From contig CAOKNO010000005.1 in the NCBI GenBank assembly GCA_948470065.1, positions 1-64,000 of the forward strand: a stretch of 64,000 bases of DNA. Direction: 5' to 3'. The notes under the pieces are model-generated. The model made no database searches. It was given only the letters and a program-made list of their open reading frames with translations, and was not told the origin of the DNA. The stretch comes from an uncultured Eubacterium sp. (lineage in GTDB: Bacteria; Bacillota; Clostridia; Lachnospirales; Lachnospiraceae). Below are positions 35,250 through 44,006 of this stretch, piece by piece (position 1 is the first letter of the stretch; every line of letters begins with the position of its first letter). Position numbers and translations under genes: made by a program.

Positions 35250-37642
35250 ACTTCCCACCTACCTTTCGCATATCGTTTCCGCAATTGCCCGCAGGCGCCG
35301 TCTATATCTCTGCCCATTTCTCTTCTTATAGTAACATTTATCCCATATATTTCAAGTTTATTTTTAAATTCCAGCGTCACCGGCTGCTTCGGCTGTACAT
35401 AATCCCGTTCGCGGATGGGGTTCACCGGGATTAAATTCACATGGCAGTTCATGCCGCGCAACAGTCCTGCAAGCTGCCTTGCATCTTCTGGGCTATCGTT
35501 CACGCCAGCCATTAAGCTATATTCAAACGTGACGCGCCTGCCCGTCTTTGCAAAGTAATGCTTACAGGCGTCTATCACCTCATGGATCCCATACTTTTTT
35601 GCAATTGGCATAAGGGAGAGCCGCTTCTTTTGCGTTGGGGCATGGAGCGACAACGCCAGTGTAATCTGCAATTTTTCTTCTGCAAGCCGGTAAATTTCCG
35701 GCGCCAGCCCACACGTGGAGACCGTGATATTCCGCTGGCTGATCTGGTTACCTTCCTGGTCTGACAAAAGGCGGATAAATGCGACAAGGTTCTCATAATT
35801 ATCCAACGGCTCGCCCGTCCCCATAACCACGACATGCGATACCCGTTCTCCGATGTCCTCCTGTACCCGGTATACCTGATCCAGCATCTCCCCCGGCGTA
35901 AGGCAGCGCACCAGCCCGCCAATGGCGGAAGCGCAGAACTTACATCCCATCCTACAGCCCGCTTGCGAGGAAATGCAGACGCTGTTGCCGTGCTCATAAC
36001 GCATCCGGACGGTTTCTACCATATTGCCATCTTCTAAGGCAAACAGGTATTTCCTGGTCTGATCCTGCCTAGAACACTGTACCTGTTCTGTCCGTAACGT
36101 AGTGAGGGTGCAGGTATCCTGCAATCGTTCAATCAGCTTTTTGGAGATATCTGTCATTTCCGCAAAGGAACTGATATGCTTCTTATGGATCCAATGGTAT
36201 ACCTGCTTCGCACGGTACGGCTTCTCTCCCAGGGATTCCAGAAATGCCTGCAGTTCCGCCAAATCCATAGATTTTAGATCTATTTTTTCTATCTTTTCAT
36301 AAGCTTCCAAAGGATGCGCCTGCGGCAATGGATTTTCCTGTTCTGCGGCAGCTTTTTGGAATTTCGCCAGGAAAAAGCCGTCGTTCCGTTCCTCCTCCGG
36401 CAGGATCTGCTGCTGTTTTTCCAGTACAAAGGATGGGTGCTCTTGTAAAAACCAGCTTACATTATCCTCGTTTTCCGCCCGATGGATCGTACAGGTACTG
36501 TATATCAGGATCCCGCCTGGCTTCACATACTGTTGTACCGTATGTAGGATTTCCTTTTGCAATGCGGTCAATTCCTGGCACATCTTTAACGTCATCTTAT
36601 ATTTGATGTCAGGCCGTTTGCCCAGGACCCCAAGGCCGGAGCAGGGCAGATCTGCGATGACAATATCGGCTTTTCCAACCTTACTTTCATCCAACACCCT
36701 CGCATCCGCCACAACTGGGACGACGTTCTCCATTTGGCAACGCTTTGCATTTTCCTGGATTAAGGATACCTTATACTCCGTCAAATCCCTGGCCTCTACC
36801 GTTCCAGAGCCTTGCATCAACTGTGCCAAATGGATGCTTTTCCCGCCTGGAGCGGCGCATACGTCCATCACATAATCCCCAGGCTTCGGATCCGCCCACA
36901 ACGCAACCTTCATAGAACTGGCGTCCTGCACATAGAATTTCCCTTCTTGGAACGCAGGGATCCTTCCTAGGAAATCGTACCCGCCAATCCAAAACGCATC
37001 TGGTATCCCAGCCTGCTCCTCTACCTGGATCTCCTCCTCGGTAAGCTCCTGCTTCAATTCGCTTGCGCTAACCTGCAATGTATTGGTACGGATGGAAGTC
37101 CTCATCACGGTAAGGAACGATTTTAAGAACCCTTCCATCTGCTCCATGGAATACGATTCCTTCCACAATTCTAAGATCCACATTGGCATGGAGTATGCAA
37201 TGGAAAGGTATTTTAAAGGTTCCCTTTCCCTGTCCGGCATCGGAAGCTGATCCAGGTTGCGGCTGATATTGCGCAAAATCCCGTTTACGAATCCCTTCAG
37301 GTTGTAAAAGCCCTTCTTCTGCGCCAGCTTCACAGCCTCGTTACAAGTAGCGGAAGCCGGGACGGCGTCCATATACTTCAATTCATAGACGCCGCTCCTT
37401 AAAATACAGCGGATGGCAGGCTTCATTTTGCCCGTCTTTACCTTGGAAAACTGATCGATTACATAATCTATCCATATCATGTGCTCCAGCGTCCCTTCGC
37501 AGACACGCTTGATAAACTTCCGCTCCTGCTGCCCCAGATACTGGTATTTCTCTAATGTATTGCGGATTGCTATATGGCTGTATTCCCCGCCCTGCGTCAC
37601 TTCCAGCAAGATCCCAAGCACCAGTTCCCTGTTATCAATCAT
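35246..37642 (-). CDS. Fusion of RsmB and RlmN rRNA methyltransferases
   Basis: One frame of 798 residues. Residues 1-430 are RsmB, the 16S rRNA cytosine-5 methyltransferase: NusB-like domain, then DVCAAPGGKS, DLPCSG with Cys334, and YSTCT with catalytic Cys384. Residues from about 450 onward are RlmN, the radical-SAM 23S rRNA A2503 C2-methyltransferase, which also acts on some tRNAs (cluster Cys563, Cys567, Cys570; ATGEPLDNY-like VMGTGEPLDNY). These are usually separate neighbouring genes. At the junction (431-452) there is no Met that could restart RlmN. The start overlaps the yugP-like gene by eight bases. Confidence 0.9.
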   Translation of the reverse strand: MIDNRELVLGILLEVTQGGEYSHIAIRNTLEKYQYLGQQERKFIKRVCEGTLEHMIWIDYVIDQFSKVKTGKMKPAIRCILRSGVYELKYMDAVPASATCNEAVKLAQKKGFYNLKGFVNGILRNISRNLDQLPMPDREREPLKYLSIAYSMPMWILELWKESYSMEQMEGFLKSFLTVMRTSIRTNTLQVSASELKQELTEEEIQVEEQAGIPDAFWIGGYDFLGRIPAFQEGKFYVQDASSMKVALWADPKPGDYVMDVCAAPGGKSIHLAQLMQGSGTVEARDLTEYKVSLIQENAKRCQMENVVPVVADARVLDESKVGKADIVIADLPCSGLGVLGKRPDIKYKMTLKMCQELTALQKEILHTVQQYVKPGGILIYSTCTIHRAENEDNVSWFLQEHPSFVLEKQQQILPEEERNDGFFLAKFQKAAAEQENPLPQAHPLEAYEKIEKIDLKSMDLAELQAFLESLGEKPYRAKQVYHWIHKKHISSFAEMTDISKKLIERLQDTCTLTTLRTEQVQCSRQDQTRKYLFALEDGNMVETVRMRYEHGNSVCISSQAGCRMGCKFCASAIGGLVRCLTPGEMLDQVYRVQEDIGERVSHVVVMGTGEPLDNYENLVAFIRLLSDQEGNQISQRNITVSTCGLAPEIYRLAEEKLQITLALSLHAPTQKKRLSLMPIAKKYGIHEVIDACKHYFAKTGRRVTFEYSLMAGVNDSPEDARQLAGLLRGMNCHVNLIPVNPIRERDYVQPKQPVTLEFKNKLEIYGINVTIRREMGRDIDGACGQLRKRYAKGRWEV

Positions 37643-38345
37643 CGCCGCCCCTTCCCCCAAAGAGTATCACAAGACGCAAAAGCTGTAAGATTGCCGCTGC
37701 CGCGCTTGCCACATACGTCAAAGCCGCGGCGCCAAGCACCTTCCTTGTGCTGCGCAGCTCCTGCTCGCCTAGAATCCCGGTTTCCCCCAGAATGCGGATC
37801 GCCCGTCTAGAAGCGTTAAATTCCACCGGGAGCGTCACAAGCTGGAACAATACCGCCAAGGAGAAACACAAAATCCCGATACTGATAAGGAGCCTGCCCG
37901 TATTGCTGGTAATAAAAAGCCCGATCACAATCAACGGCCATGCAGCGTAAGAACCAATATTGGCTACTGGGACGATCGCGCTGCGCAGCGTCAAAGGCAG
38001 ATATGCATGTTGATGCTGTATGGCATGGCCACATTCATGGGCAGCAACCCCTACTGCCGCTACAGAAGCCGATCCATACGTACTGTCAGAAAGGCGCAGC
38101 GCCTTGTTCCTGGGATCGTAATGATCGGTCAGGTTCCCGGAAACATGCTGTACCGATACGTCGTAAATCCCTGCCGCATGTAAAATCCGCTCCGCCGCCT
38201 GCGCCCCGGTCATGCCTGACATGCTCCGCACCCTGTCGTATTTGCGGAATGTCATATTGACCCTTGCCGATGCAATCAGGCAGATCACCGCTCCAATGAG
38301 AACTAAAAAATACGTAGGATCAAAATAAAATCCATAATAAGGCAT
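37635..38345 (-). CDS. Membrane zinc metallopeptidase, YugP-like
   Basis: This 236-residue membrane protein has the metal-binding motif AAHECGHAIQH (HExxH type, HECGH), one N-terminal helix and two to three C-terminal helices. The YugP/DUF2268-unrelated family is common in Firmicutes; substrates are not known to me. The ATG at 38345 follows AAAGGAG by nine bases; a TTG three codons earlier lies inside that spacing. It sits between fmt and rsmB, as in related genomes, which suggests a link to translation or membrane protein quality control. Confidence 0.9.
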   Translation of the reverse strand: MPYYGFYFDPTYFLVLIGAVICLIASARVNMTFRKYDRVRSMSGMTGAQAAERILHAAGIYDVSVQHVSGNLTDHYDPRNKALRLSDSTYGSASVAAVGVAAHECGHAIQHQHAYLPLTLRSAIVPVANIGSYAAWPLIVIGLFITSNTGRLLISIGILCFSLAVLFQLVTLPVEFNASRRAIRILGETGILGEQELRSTRKVLGAAALTYVASAAAAILQLLRLVILFGGRGGDD

Positions 38346-38489
38346 AAGCTTCAACTCCTTTCTCTGGCTGTCCTCCCCCCAATCCCCCTAAGCTTGGCAT
38401 ATCCCCCTATGCGCAAGGGTCCCCATTTTGAACTTCCCTATCCATCCCTTTGGATCCGCCGGGAATCCGCATAGGAAACACTTACGTTA

Positions 38490-39419
38490 TCAGCCCAATT
38501 CCGTGCCTGGCGCAATTTCAAACCCACGCAGGAAAGCCTCGGCCTTCATGCGCTTCTTCCCTTCTAGCTGGATTTCTAAAAGCGCTAGGATCCCATCTCC
38601 CGTCTGGACTTCCAGGCAATCCTTGCCTACCGTTAAGACGGTCCCAGGCTTTTTGCCGCCTGTCCCTTCCCGCACCGAAGCCTTCCATACCTTTAAGGTT
38701 TTCCCATCTAGCCTCGTATATGCGCTTGGCCATGGATCCAGGCCGCGGATCAGCCGTTCCAATTCCTGGGCTGGCTTCGTCCAGTCAATCTCCCCTAGCT
38801 GCTTCTTTATCATCGTAGTATAAGTCGCCTTCTCGTGCTCCTGCGGTGTGAAAGACGCAGTCCCCTTAGACAGCTCCTCCAATGTCTTTCGGCAGAGCCT
38901 GGCTCCGGTTTCTGCAAGGCGCGCAAACAGGCTTCCGCCTGTTTCACCGTCGTGCAGCCTGACTTCCTCTTTTAAAATAATATCCCCAGTATCCAGCCCT
39001 TCATCCATCCGCATTGTCGTAACCCCGGTAACCGGCTCTCCCTTGATGACTGCCCACTGGATCGGGGATGCGCCGCGGTATTTGGGAAGCAAGGAAGCAT
39101 GGACGTTGATGCATCCATACCGCGGCATTTCCAGGATTTCCTTTGGAAGGATCTGCCCAAATGCAACAACTACAATTGCATCTGCATGGTATTTCCTCAG
39201 ATGCTCTATGCACTCCGGCTCCCGGATCCGCTTCGGCTGATAGACTGCCAGCCCATGCGAAAGCGCCGCCTCCTTGACTGGGGAAAACTGGATGGACTTG
39301 CCCCGCCCCTTCGGCTTATCCGGCTGGGTCACGACCAAAGACACCTTATGCCCTGCCTGCACCAGCAGCTCCAACGTACCCACCGAAAAATCCGGCGTTC
39401 CCATAAAAATCAAATCCAT
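38490..39419 (-). CDS. fmt: Methionyl-tRNA formyltransferase
   Basis: This enzyme formylates initiator Met-tRNA. About 309 residues from the ATG at 39419. Motifs: MDLIFMGTPDFSVGTLELL, the formyl-THF site HASLLPKYRGASPIQWAV, and GVTTMRMDEGLDTGDI. It begins 7 bases after the def stop. The frame extends upstream to 39464, but the family start is MDLIFMG. Def and Fmt are the usual pair that adds and removes the N-formyl group. Confidence 0.97.
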   Translation of the reverse strand: MDLIFMGTPDFSVGTLELLVQAGHKVSLVVTQPDKPKGRGKSIQFSPVKEAALSHGLAVYQPKRIREPECIEHLRKYHADAIVVVAFGQILPKEILEMPRYGCINVHASLLPKYRGASPIQWAVIKGEPVTGVTTMRMDEGLDTGDIILKEEVRLHDGETGGSLFARLAETGARLCRKTLEELSKGTASFTPQEHEKATYTTMIKKQLGEIDWTKPAQELERLIRGLDPWPSAYTRLDGKTLKVWKASVREGTGGKKPGTVLTVGKDCLEVQTGDGILALLEIQLEGKKRMKAEAFLRGFEIAPGTELG

Positions 39420-39426
39420 AGCCTTC

Positions 39427-39909
39427 TTATCCCTCTTCTTCCTCTTCTTCATACGCAACGTCATGGACGCCGCCTTCTACCTTCTCCACGTACATATGCC
39501 CATCTAGATGGTCAATCTCGTGGCAGAACGCCCTTGCCAGCAATTCCTCGCCTTCTACTTCTATGCGTTCCATCGCTTCATTGTAAGCTTCTACCTTTAC
39601 ATAAGCCGGGCGCGTCACCAGCCCTGATTTGCCAGGAAGGCTTAAGCAGCCTTCTTCTTCTGTGCGCTCCCCGCTCGTTTCCATAATCCTCGGGTTAATG
39701 AGCACAATCGGCCCTTCCCCGACGTCAACGACTACCACGCGCCGCAGCACCCCGACCTGCGGAGCCGCAAGCCCCACGCCATTATTTGCATACATCGTTT
39801 CCTTCATATCTTCAATTAATTCCCGGATCCGGGGCGTCACATCCTTGACCTCCCGGCAGACCTTTCCTAAGACCTCGTCTCCATATTGGCGGATATTCCT
39901 CAATGCCAT
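39427..39909 (-). CDS. def: Peptide deformylase
   Basis: This 160-residue metalloenzyme removes the formyl group from new proteins. All three motifs are present: GVGLAAPQVG, EEGCLSLPG (metal Cys) and HEIDHLDG (metal His pair and Glu). The C-terminus ends in a run of Glu. AAGGAGG precedes the ATG. It lies between priA and fmt. Confidence 0.98.
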   Translation of the reverse strand: MALRNIRQYGDEVLGKVCREVKDVTPRIRELIEDMKETMYANNGVGLAAPQVGVLRRVVVVDVGEGPIVLINPRIMETSGERTEEEGCLSLPGKSGLVTRPAYVKVEAYNEAMERIEVEGEELLARAFCHEIDHLDGHMYVEKVEGGVHDVAYEEEEEEG

Positions 39910-39921
39910 TTCTCTTCCTCC

Positions 39922-42165
39922 TTAAAACCCGTTCATCGGGTTGAAATCAAATTGAACGGTTACTTTTGCAAATTCCCGGTGGAGGGCTATAAATTGCTCC
40001 AATGCATCTTTCACCTTGATCAATTCCTTATAATCCTTGTGTTTTAGGTAAATTACCTTCCGGTAAACATCCTTCGCTTTTGCAACCGACGCGTTTGCAG
40101 GCCCAATCACAGAAAGCCCGGCCACCTTCCCGTGCTCCTTGGCCTGGCGTATCTTGCCTGCCAGCAGTTCAATACTCAACGCAGCCGTCATCTCATCCTC
40201 CGAAGCCACAAGCATGACAAGCATCTGCCCGCAAGGCGGATAGCCCATCAGCGCGCGGTAGGCAACCTCCGTCTGGTAAAACGCTTCGTACTCCTGGCTT
40301 TTGGCCAACTGGATGCCATAGTGATCCGGGCTGTACGTCTGGATTACGACTTCTCCCGGAAGCTTCCCGCGGCCTGCGCGCCCCGCCGCCTGGGTGATGA
40401 GCTGGAACGTCCGCTCTGTTGCCCGGTAGTCCCCGACATGCAAAGACATATCCGCCGCTAAGACGCCCACTAACGTCACATATGGGAAATCATGCCCTTT
40501 TACAATCATCTGCGTGCCGATCAAAACATCTGCTTCACGGTTCGAAAACGCGGATAGTATCTTCTCATACGCATCTTTCCTGCGTGTGGTGTCAAAATCC
40601 ATCCGCAGCGCCCTGGCTTCTGGAAACCGCTTTTTCACCATCTCTTCAATCTTCTGGGTGCCCGCCTTAAACCCGCAGATATAGCCGGATCCGCATTCCG
40701 GGCACACCTGCGGGACTGGCTCTTCGTAACCGCAGTAATGGCAGATTGCCTTCCCATTGTTATGCTGGCTTAAGGAAATATCACAATGGGGGCACTTCAT
40801 CACATGCCCGCAGGAACGGCAGGAAATAAAGCCCGCCACGCCTCTGCGGTTTAAAAACAGCATAACCTGCTGCCCGTCCCTGAACCGCTGCTCCATCATC
40901 TCTTGAAGCCTCACGCTTAAAATCGATCGGTTCCCCTGCTTTAATTCTTCCCGCAAATCCACGATTTCACACTTTGGAAGCGGCTTTTCTTCAATCCTTT
41001 TCTCTAGCTTTAGCAAAACATATTCCCCTTGCTCTGCTTTGTAATAGCTGTCGATCGAAGGCGTCGCAGAACCCAATACGACGCTTGCGCCCGCCATGTT
41101 AGCCCTTGCAATGGCCGTTTCCCTAGCGTGGTAGCGCGGCTGCGTTTCGCTTTTGTAGCTGTTTTCGTGTTCTTCATCTATGATGATAATACCAAGATTT
41201 GAAAATGGTGTGAACAACGCAGATCTTGGTCCTATCATCACATCCAGATCCCCCTGGGACGCCCGTTCGAACTGGTCAAACCGCTCCCCGGCTGACATTT
41301 TAGAATTTAAAATCGACACCTTGCCTCCAAACCGCTGGTAAAAACGTTCGACGGTCTGGTAGGTCAGCGCAATTTCCGGGATCAAGACAATTGCCTGCTT
41401 GCCAGCTTTTACCACATGTTCAATCAAATCTATGTATACCGCCGTCTTCCCGCTGCCTGTCACCCCATGGAGCAGGTAGGTACGGCGGACGCCTTGCCGC
41501 CAATCCTTCCAAACGGCGTCTACCGCCGCCTGCTGCCCTTCGTTTAAGGAAATGCGCCTTCCTTCCTGTGCGTACTCATGGACCGGGCTGCGGTACAGAC
41601 GTTTCTCCACAACCCTTACGACGCCCATTTTCTTCAAGGCACGGATGACTGCGACAGATCCATTTAGCTTAACTGCAATCTCTTCATATGGGATTGGGCT
41701 TTCTTCTAACAACGCCTCCAAAAGCCTTGCCCTGGCCGTATAATGCTTTTTCTCCCAAAGTTCGAGCAGTACGCATGCCTCTTCTGGGCTGATAGACAAT
41801 TCCACAAAACGCTGTTTCTTCTCATTCGCCCTCTGCTTAATCGGAAGCGCCGTCTTTAACGCCTGGATCATCGTCCCGCCGTAATGCTCCCGCATCCATC
41901 CTGCAAGGGCGATAAGCTGCGATTCGATCGGGACGCCGCCTTCCCATATCCCAAGGATTTCTTTCGTCTTTGCCACGTCGTATTCGGGGGTATCCGTAAT
42001 GCCCACCACATAGCCCGCCATTTTCCGGTTCCCATTCCCAAATGGGATTTCCACCTGCGTCCCTATCGTGATTTCCTTCTGCAAAGCCTCTGGTATCCGG
42101 TATTGGAAGGTTTTATCTAATTTTTCATGTGAAATATCAATGATGATATTTGCATATCCTGCCAT
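39922..42165 (-). CDS. priA: Primosomal helicase PriA
   Basis: This 747-residue helicase reloads the replication machinery at stalled forks. It has an N-terminal DNA-binding domain, Walker A (LLHGVTGSGKTAVYIDLI), DEEH box (IIIDEEH) and a zinc-binding segment with four CxxC pairs (CRSCGHVMKCPHCD, then CHYCGYEEPVPQVCPECG). The length is usual. It follows murE by 54 bases. Confidence 0.97.
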   Translation of the reverse strand: MAGYANIIIDISHEKLDKTFQYRIPEALQKEITIGTQVEIPFGNGNRKMAGYVVGITDTPEYDVAKTKEILGIWEGGVPIESQLIALAGWMREHYGGTMIQALKTALPIKQRANEKKQRFVELSISPEEACVLLELWEKKHYTARARLLEALLEESPIPYEEIAVKLNGSVAVIRALKKMGVVRVVEKRLYRSPVHEYAQEGRRISLNEGQQAAVDAVWKDWRQGVRRTYLLHGVTGSGKTAVYIDLIEHVVKAGKQAIVLIPEIALTYQTVERFYQRFGGKVSILNSKMSAGERFDQFERASQGDLDVMIGPRSALFTPFSNLGIIIIDEEHENSYKSETQPRYHARETAIARANMAGASVVLGSATPSIDSYYKAEQGEYVLLKLEKRIEEKPLPKCEIVDLREELKQGNRSILSVRLQEMMEQRFRDGQQVMLFLNRRGVAGFISCRSCGHVMKCPHCDISLSQHNNGKAICHYCGYEEPVPQVCPECGSGYICGFKAGTQKIEEMVKKRFPEARALRMDFDTTRRKDAYEKILSAFSNREADVLIGTQMIVKGHDFPYVTLVGVLAADMSLHVGDYRATERTFQLITQAAGRAGRGKLPGEVVIQTYSPDHYGIQLAKSQEYEAFYQTEVAYRALMGYPPCGQMLVMLVASEDEMTAALSIELLAGKIRQAKEHGKVAGLSVIGPANASVAKAKDVYRKVIYLKHKDYKELIKVKDALEQFIALHREFAKVTVQFDFNPMNGF

Positions 42166-42219
42166 CGCTTCCCACCTACTTTTCCTGTGCCGCCATCTAA
42201 AAGGAACGTACCTCCATCC

Positions 42220-43692
42220 TTATTCCCCTGCCGCCAGTTCCTTTAACACCTCCTGGATCAGCACGCGCTCATCCATGGGGTATTTCTTCCCTTTGATCTC
42301 CTGGTAATCCTCATGCCCTTTCCCGGCAAGCACAATGATATCCCCTGGCCTGCCATGGGAAATGGCATACCGGATAGCTTCCTTCCGGTCGATGATTTCT
42401 ACATATTCCCCATCCGTCTTCGCTATGCCTGCCTTGATATCATCTAGGATATCCTGCGGTTCTTCAAACCTGGGGTTATCCGATGTAAGGATGGACAGAT
42501 CCGCCAGCCTCCCGGACACCTCCCCCATCTCATAACGCCGCATCTTAGAACGGTTGCCCCCGCACCCGAACAGGCAGACCAGCCGTTTCGGCTCATATTC
42601 CTTTAAAGTAACCAAAAGGCTTTCTAAGCTCATGGCATTGTGGGCATAGTCGATCATCAAGGTAAAATCATCCGATACCTTTACCATCTCGATCCTGCCT
42701 TTTACCTTCGCACCCTCTAACGCCTTCTTGATATGGGCGGCTTCAACCTGGAAATGGCGGCAGATCGCAATCGCAGTCAGGGAATTGTACACGCTGAATT
42801 TCCCTGGCACGTCAATCTCCACATCCAGATCCACAAGGCCCTTTGCCCGGTAAGAAACGCCAAGATAGCCTGGGCGCTTCACCAGCCTTACGTCCGTCGC
42901 GCGCAAATCCGCTTCCTCGGAAAACCCAAACGTTTCGACCTTACAGGTATGCCCTTTTAAGATCTCCTCCCAATGCTTATCGTCCCGGTTCACAATGCCT
43001 ACCCTGCACTGGGAAAAGAGCATTGCCTTGCATGCCAGGTATTCCTCAAACGACGCATGCTCGTTCGGCCCGATATGATCCGGCTCTAGGTTGGTGAAAA
43101 TGCCGAAATCAAAGGTAAACCCAGCCGTCCGGTGCATCATCAGCCCCTGGGAAGATACCTCCATCACAACGCACTGGCAGCCGCTGTCCGCCATCTGCCG
43201 GAAATAACTCTGTATCACATAAGATTCCGGCGTCGTATTGCTGGCAGGGATTGCCTTATCTCCAATAACTGCTTCAATGGTTCCAATCAGACCCACCTGA
43301 TAGCCCGCATGTTCCAAGATCGATTTTACCATATAGGTCGTAGTCGTCTTCCCCTTGGTCCCGGTTACCCCGATGATCTTCATCTCCCTTGCCGGATGCC
43401 CGAACCAGGCGGCGGAAGCCAGCGCCAGGCCATACCGTGTATCCGCCGTCTTCACTACCGTTACATCCGCCGGGACGGTAACGTCCTTTTGTACCAGGAT
43501 TGCCGCCGCTCCCATCCTGGCCGCTTCCTCTGCAAATGCATGGCCGTCCGCCACAGCGCCCTCAATACAGACGAACAGGCATCCTTTTTCTACTTTCCTC
43601 GAATCATACGCAAGGCTTGTAATCTCTGTCTCTGCATCGCCCTGGGCAAACGTGCAGTCCAGCCCTTCTAATAATTTCCCTAATTTCTCCAT
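42220..43692 (-). CDS. murE: UDP-MurNAc-tripeptide ligase, meso-DAP type
   Basis: This 490-residue cytoplasmic ligase adds the third residue of the peptidoglycan stem. It has the ATP-binding GVTGTKGKTTTTYMV, the nucleotide-sugar region NTTPESY and the amino-acid selecting motif SDNPRFEEP; DNPR is the meso-diaminopimelate form. The start is ATG 43692 behind AGAAGAGGG; the frame extends upstream to 43776 without support. It appears to head the long translation/housekeeping unit that runs to thiN. Confidence 0.95.
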   Translation of the reverse strand: MEKLGKLLEGLDCTFAQGDAETEITSLAYDSRKVEKGCLFVCIEGAVADGHAFAEEAARMGAAAILVQKDVTVPADVTVVKTADTRYGLALASAAWFGHPAREMKIIGVTGTKGKTTTTYMVKSILEHAGYQVGLIGTIEAVIGDKAIPASNTTPESYVIQSYFRQMADSGCQCVVMEVSSQGLMMHRTAGFTFDFGIFTNLEPDHIGPNEHASFEEYLACKAMLFSQCRVGIVNRDDKHWEEILKGHTCKVETFGFSEEADLRATDVRLVKRPGYLGVSYRAKGLVDLDVEIDVPGKFSVYNSLTAIAICRHFQVEAAHIKKALEGAKVKGRIEMVKVSDDFTLMIDYAHNAMSLESLLVTLKEYEPKRLVCLFGCGGNRSKMRRYEMGEVSGRLADLSILTSDNPRFEEPQDILDDIKAGIAKTDGEYVEIIDRKEAIRYAISHGRPGDIIVLAGKGHEDYQEIKGKKYPMDERVLIQEVLKELAAGE

Positions 43693-43729
43693 CGCCGTCC
43701 CTCTTCTTTCCTGAAAACCTATCCGTTTT

Positions 43730-43758
43730 ATTATATGATACATTTGGGCATTTGGCAA
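43730..43758 (-). promoter_or_regulatory. Promoter of murE
   Basis: On the minus strand TTGCCA, 17 bases, TATAAT, about 40 bases before the murE start. Confidence 0.65.
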
Positions 43759-43880
43759 GAACCGTTCCATACGCACCCAAGGCGGACATAATGAGTAAAT
43801 ACCTATTTTTCTGATAAGATAAAAAAAGAACGGCTTACATAATGGAAGAGTTTCCTTAACAGCATTTTCTTTCCCACATC

Positions 43881-43942
43881 AAAAAGGGGCTGTCGCAAAA
43901 CAGATATTGTATATAAACAATACTTTGCAACAGCCCCTTTTT
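43881..43942 (-). terminator. Long hairpin terminator after the lipoprotein gene
   Basis: The arms AAAAAGGGGCTGTcGCAAA and TTTGCaACAGCCCCTTTTT pair over about 19 bases, and an inner TATTGT/ACAATA stem closes the loop. T runs flank both sides, so it can end transcription from either strand. The GGGGCTGTTGCAAA end resembles terminal repeats of some IS1182-like elements, so it may derive from a miniature transposon. The 314-bp space 43693-44006 holds this, the murE promoter, and nothing else that I see. Confidence 0.65.
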
Positions 43943-44006
43943 GTTTTTGCTGTTTACTGCGCCAATCTTGCTACGCAAAAGCACAGTGTTTTGCCATTCA
44001 CTTCCT

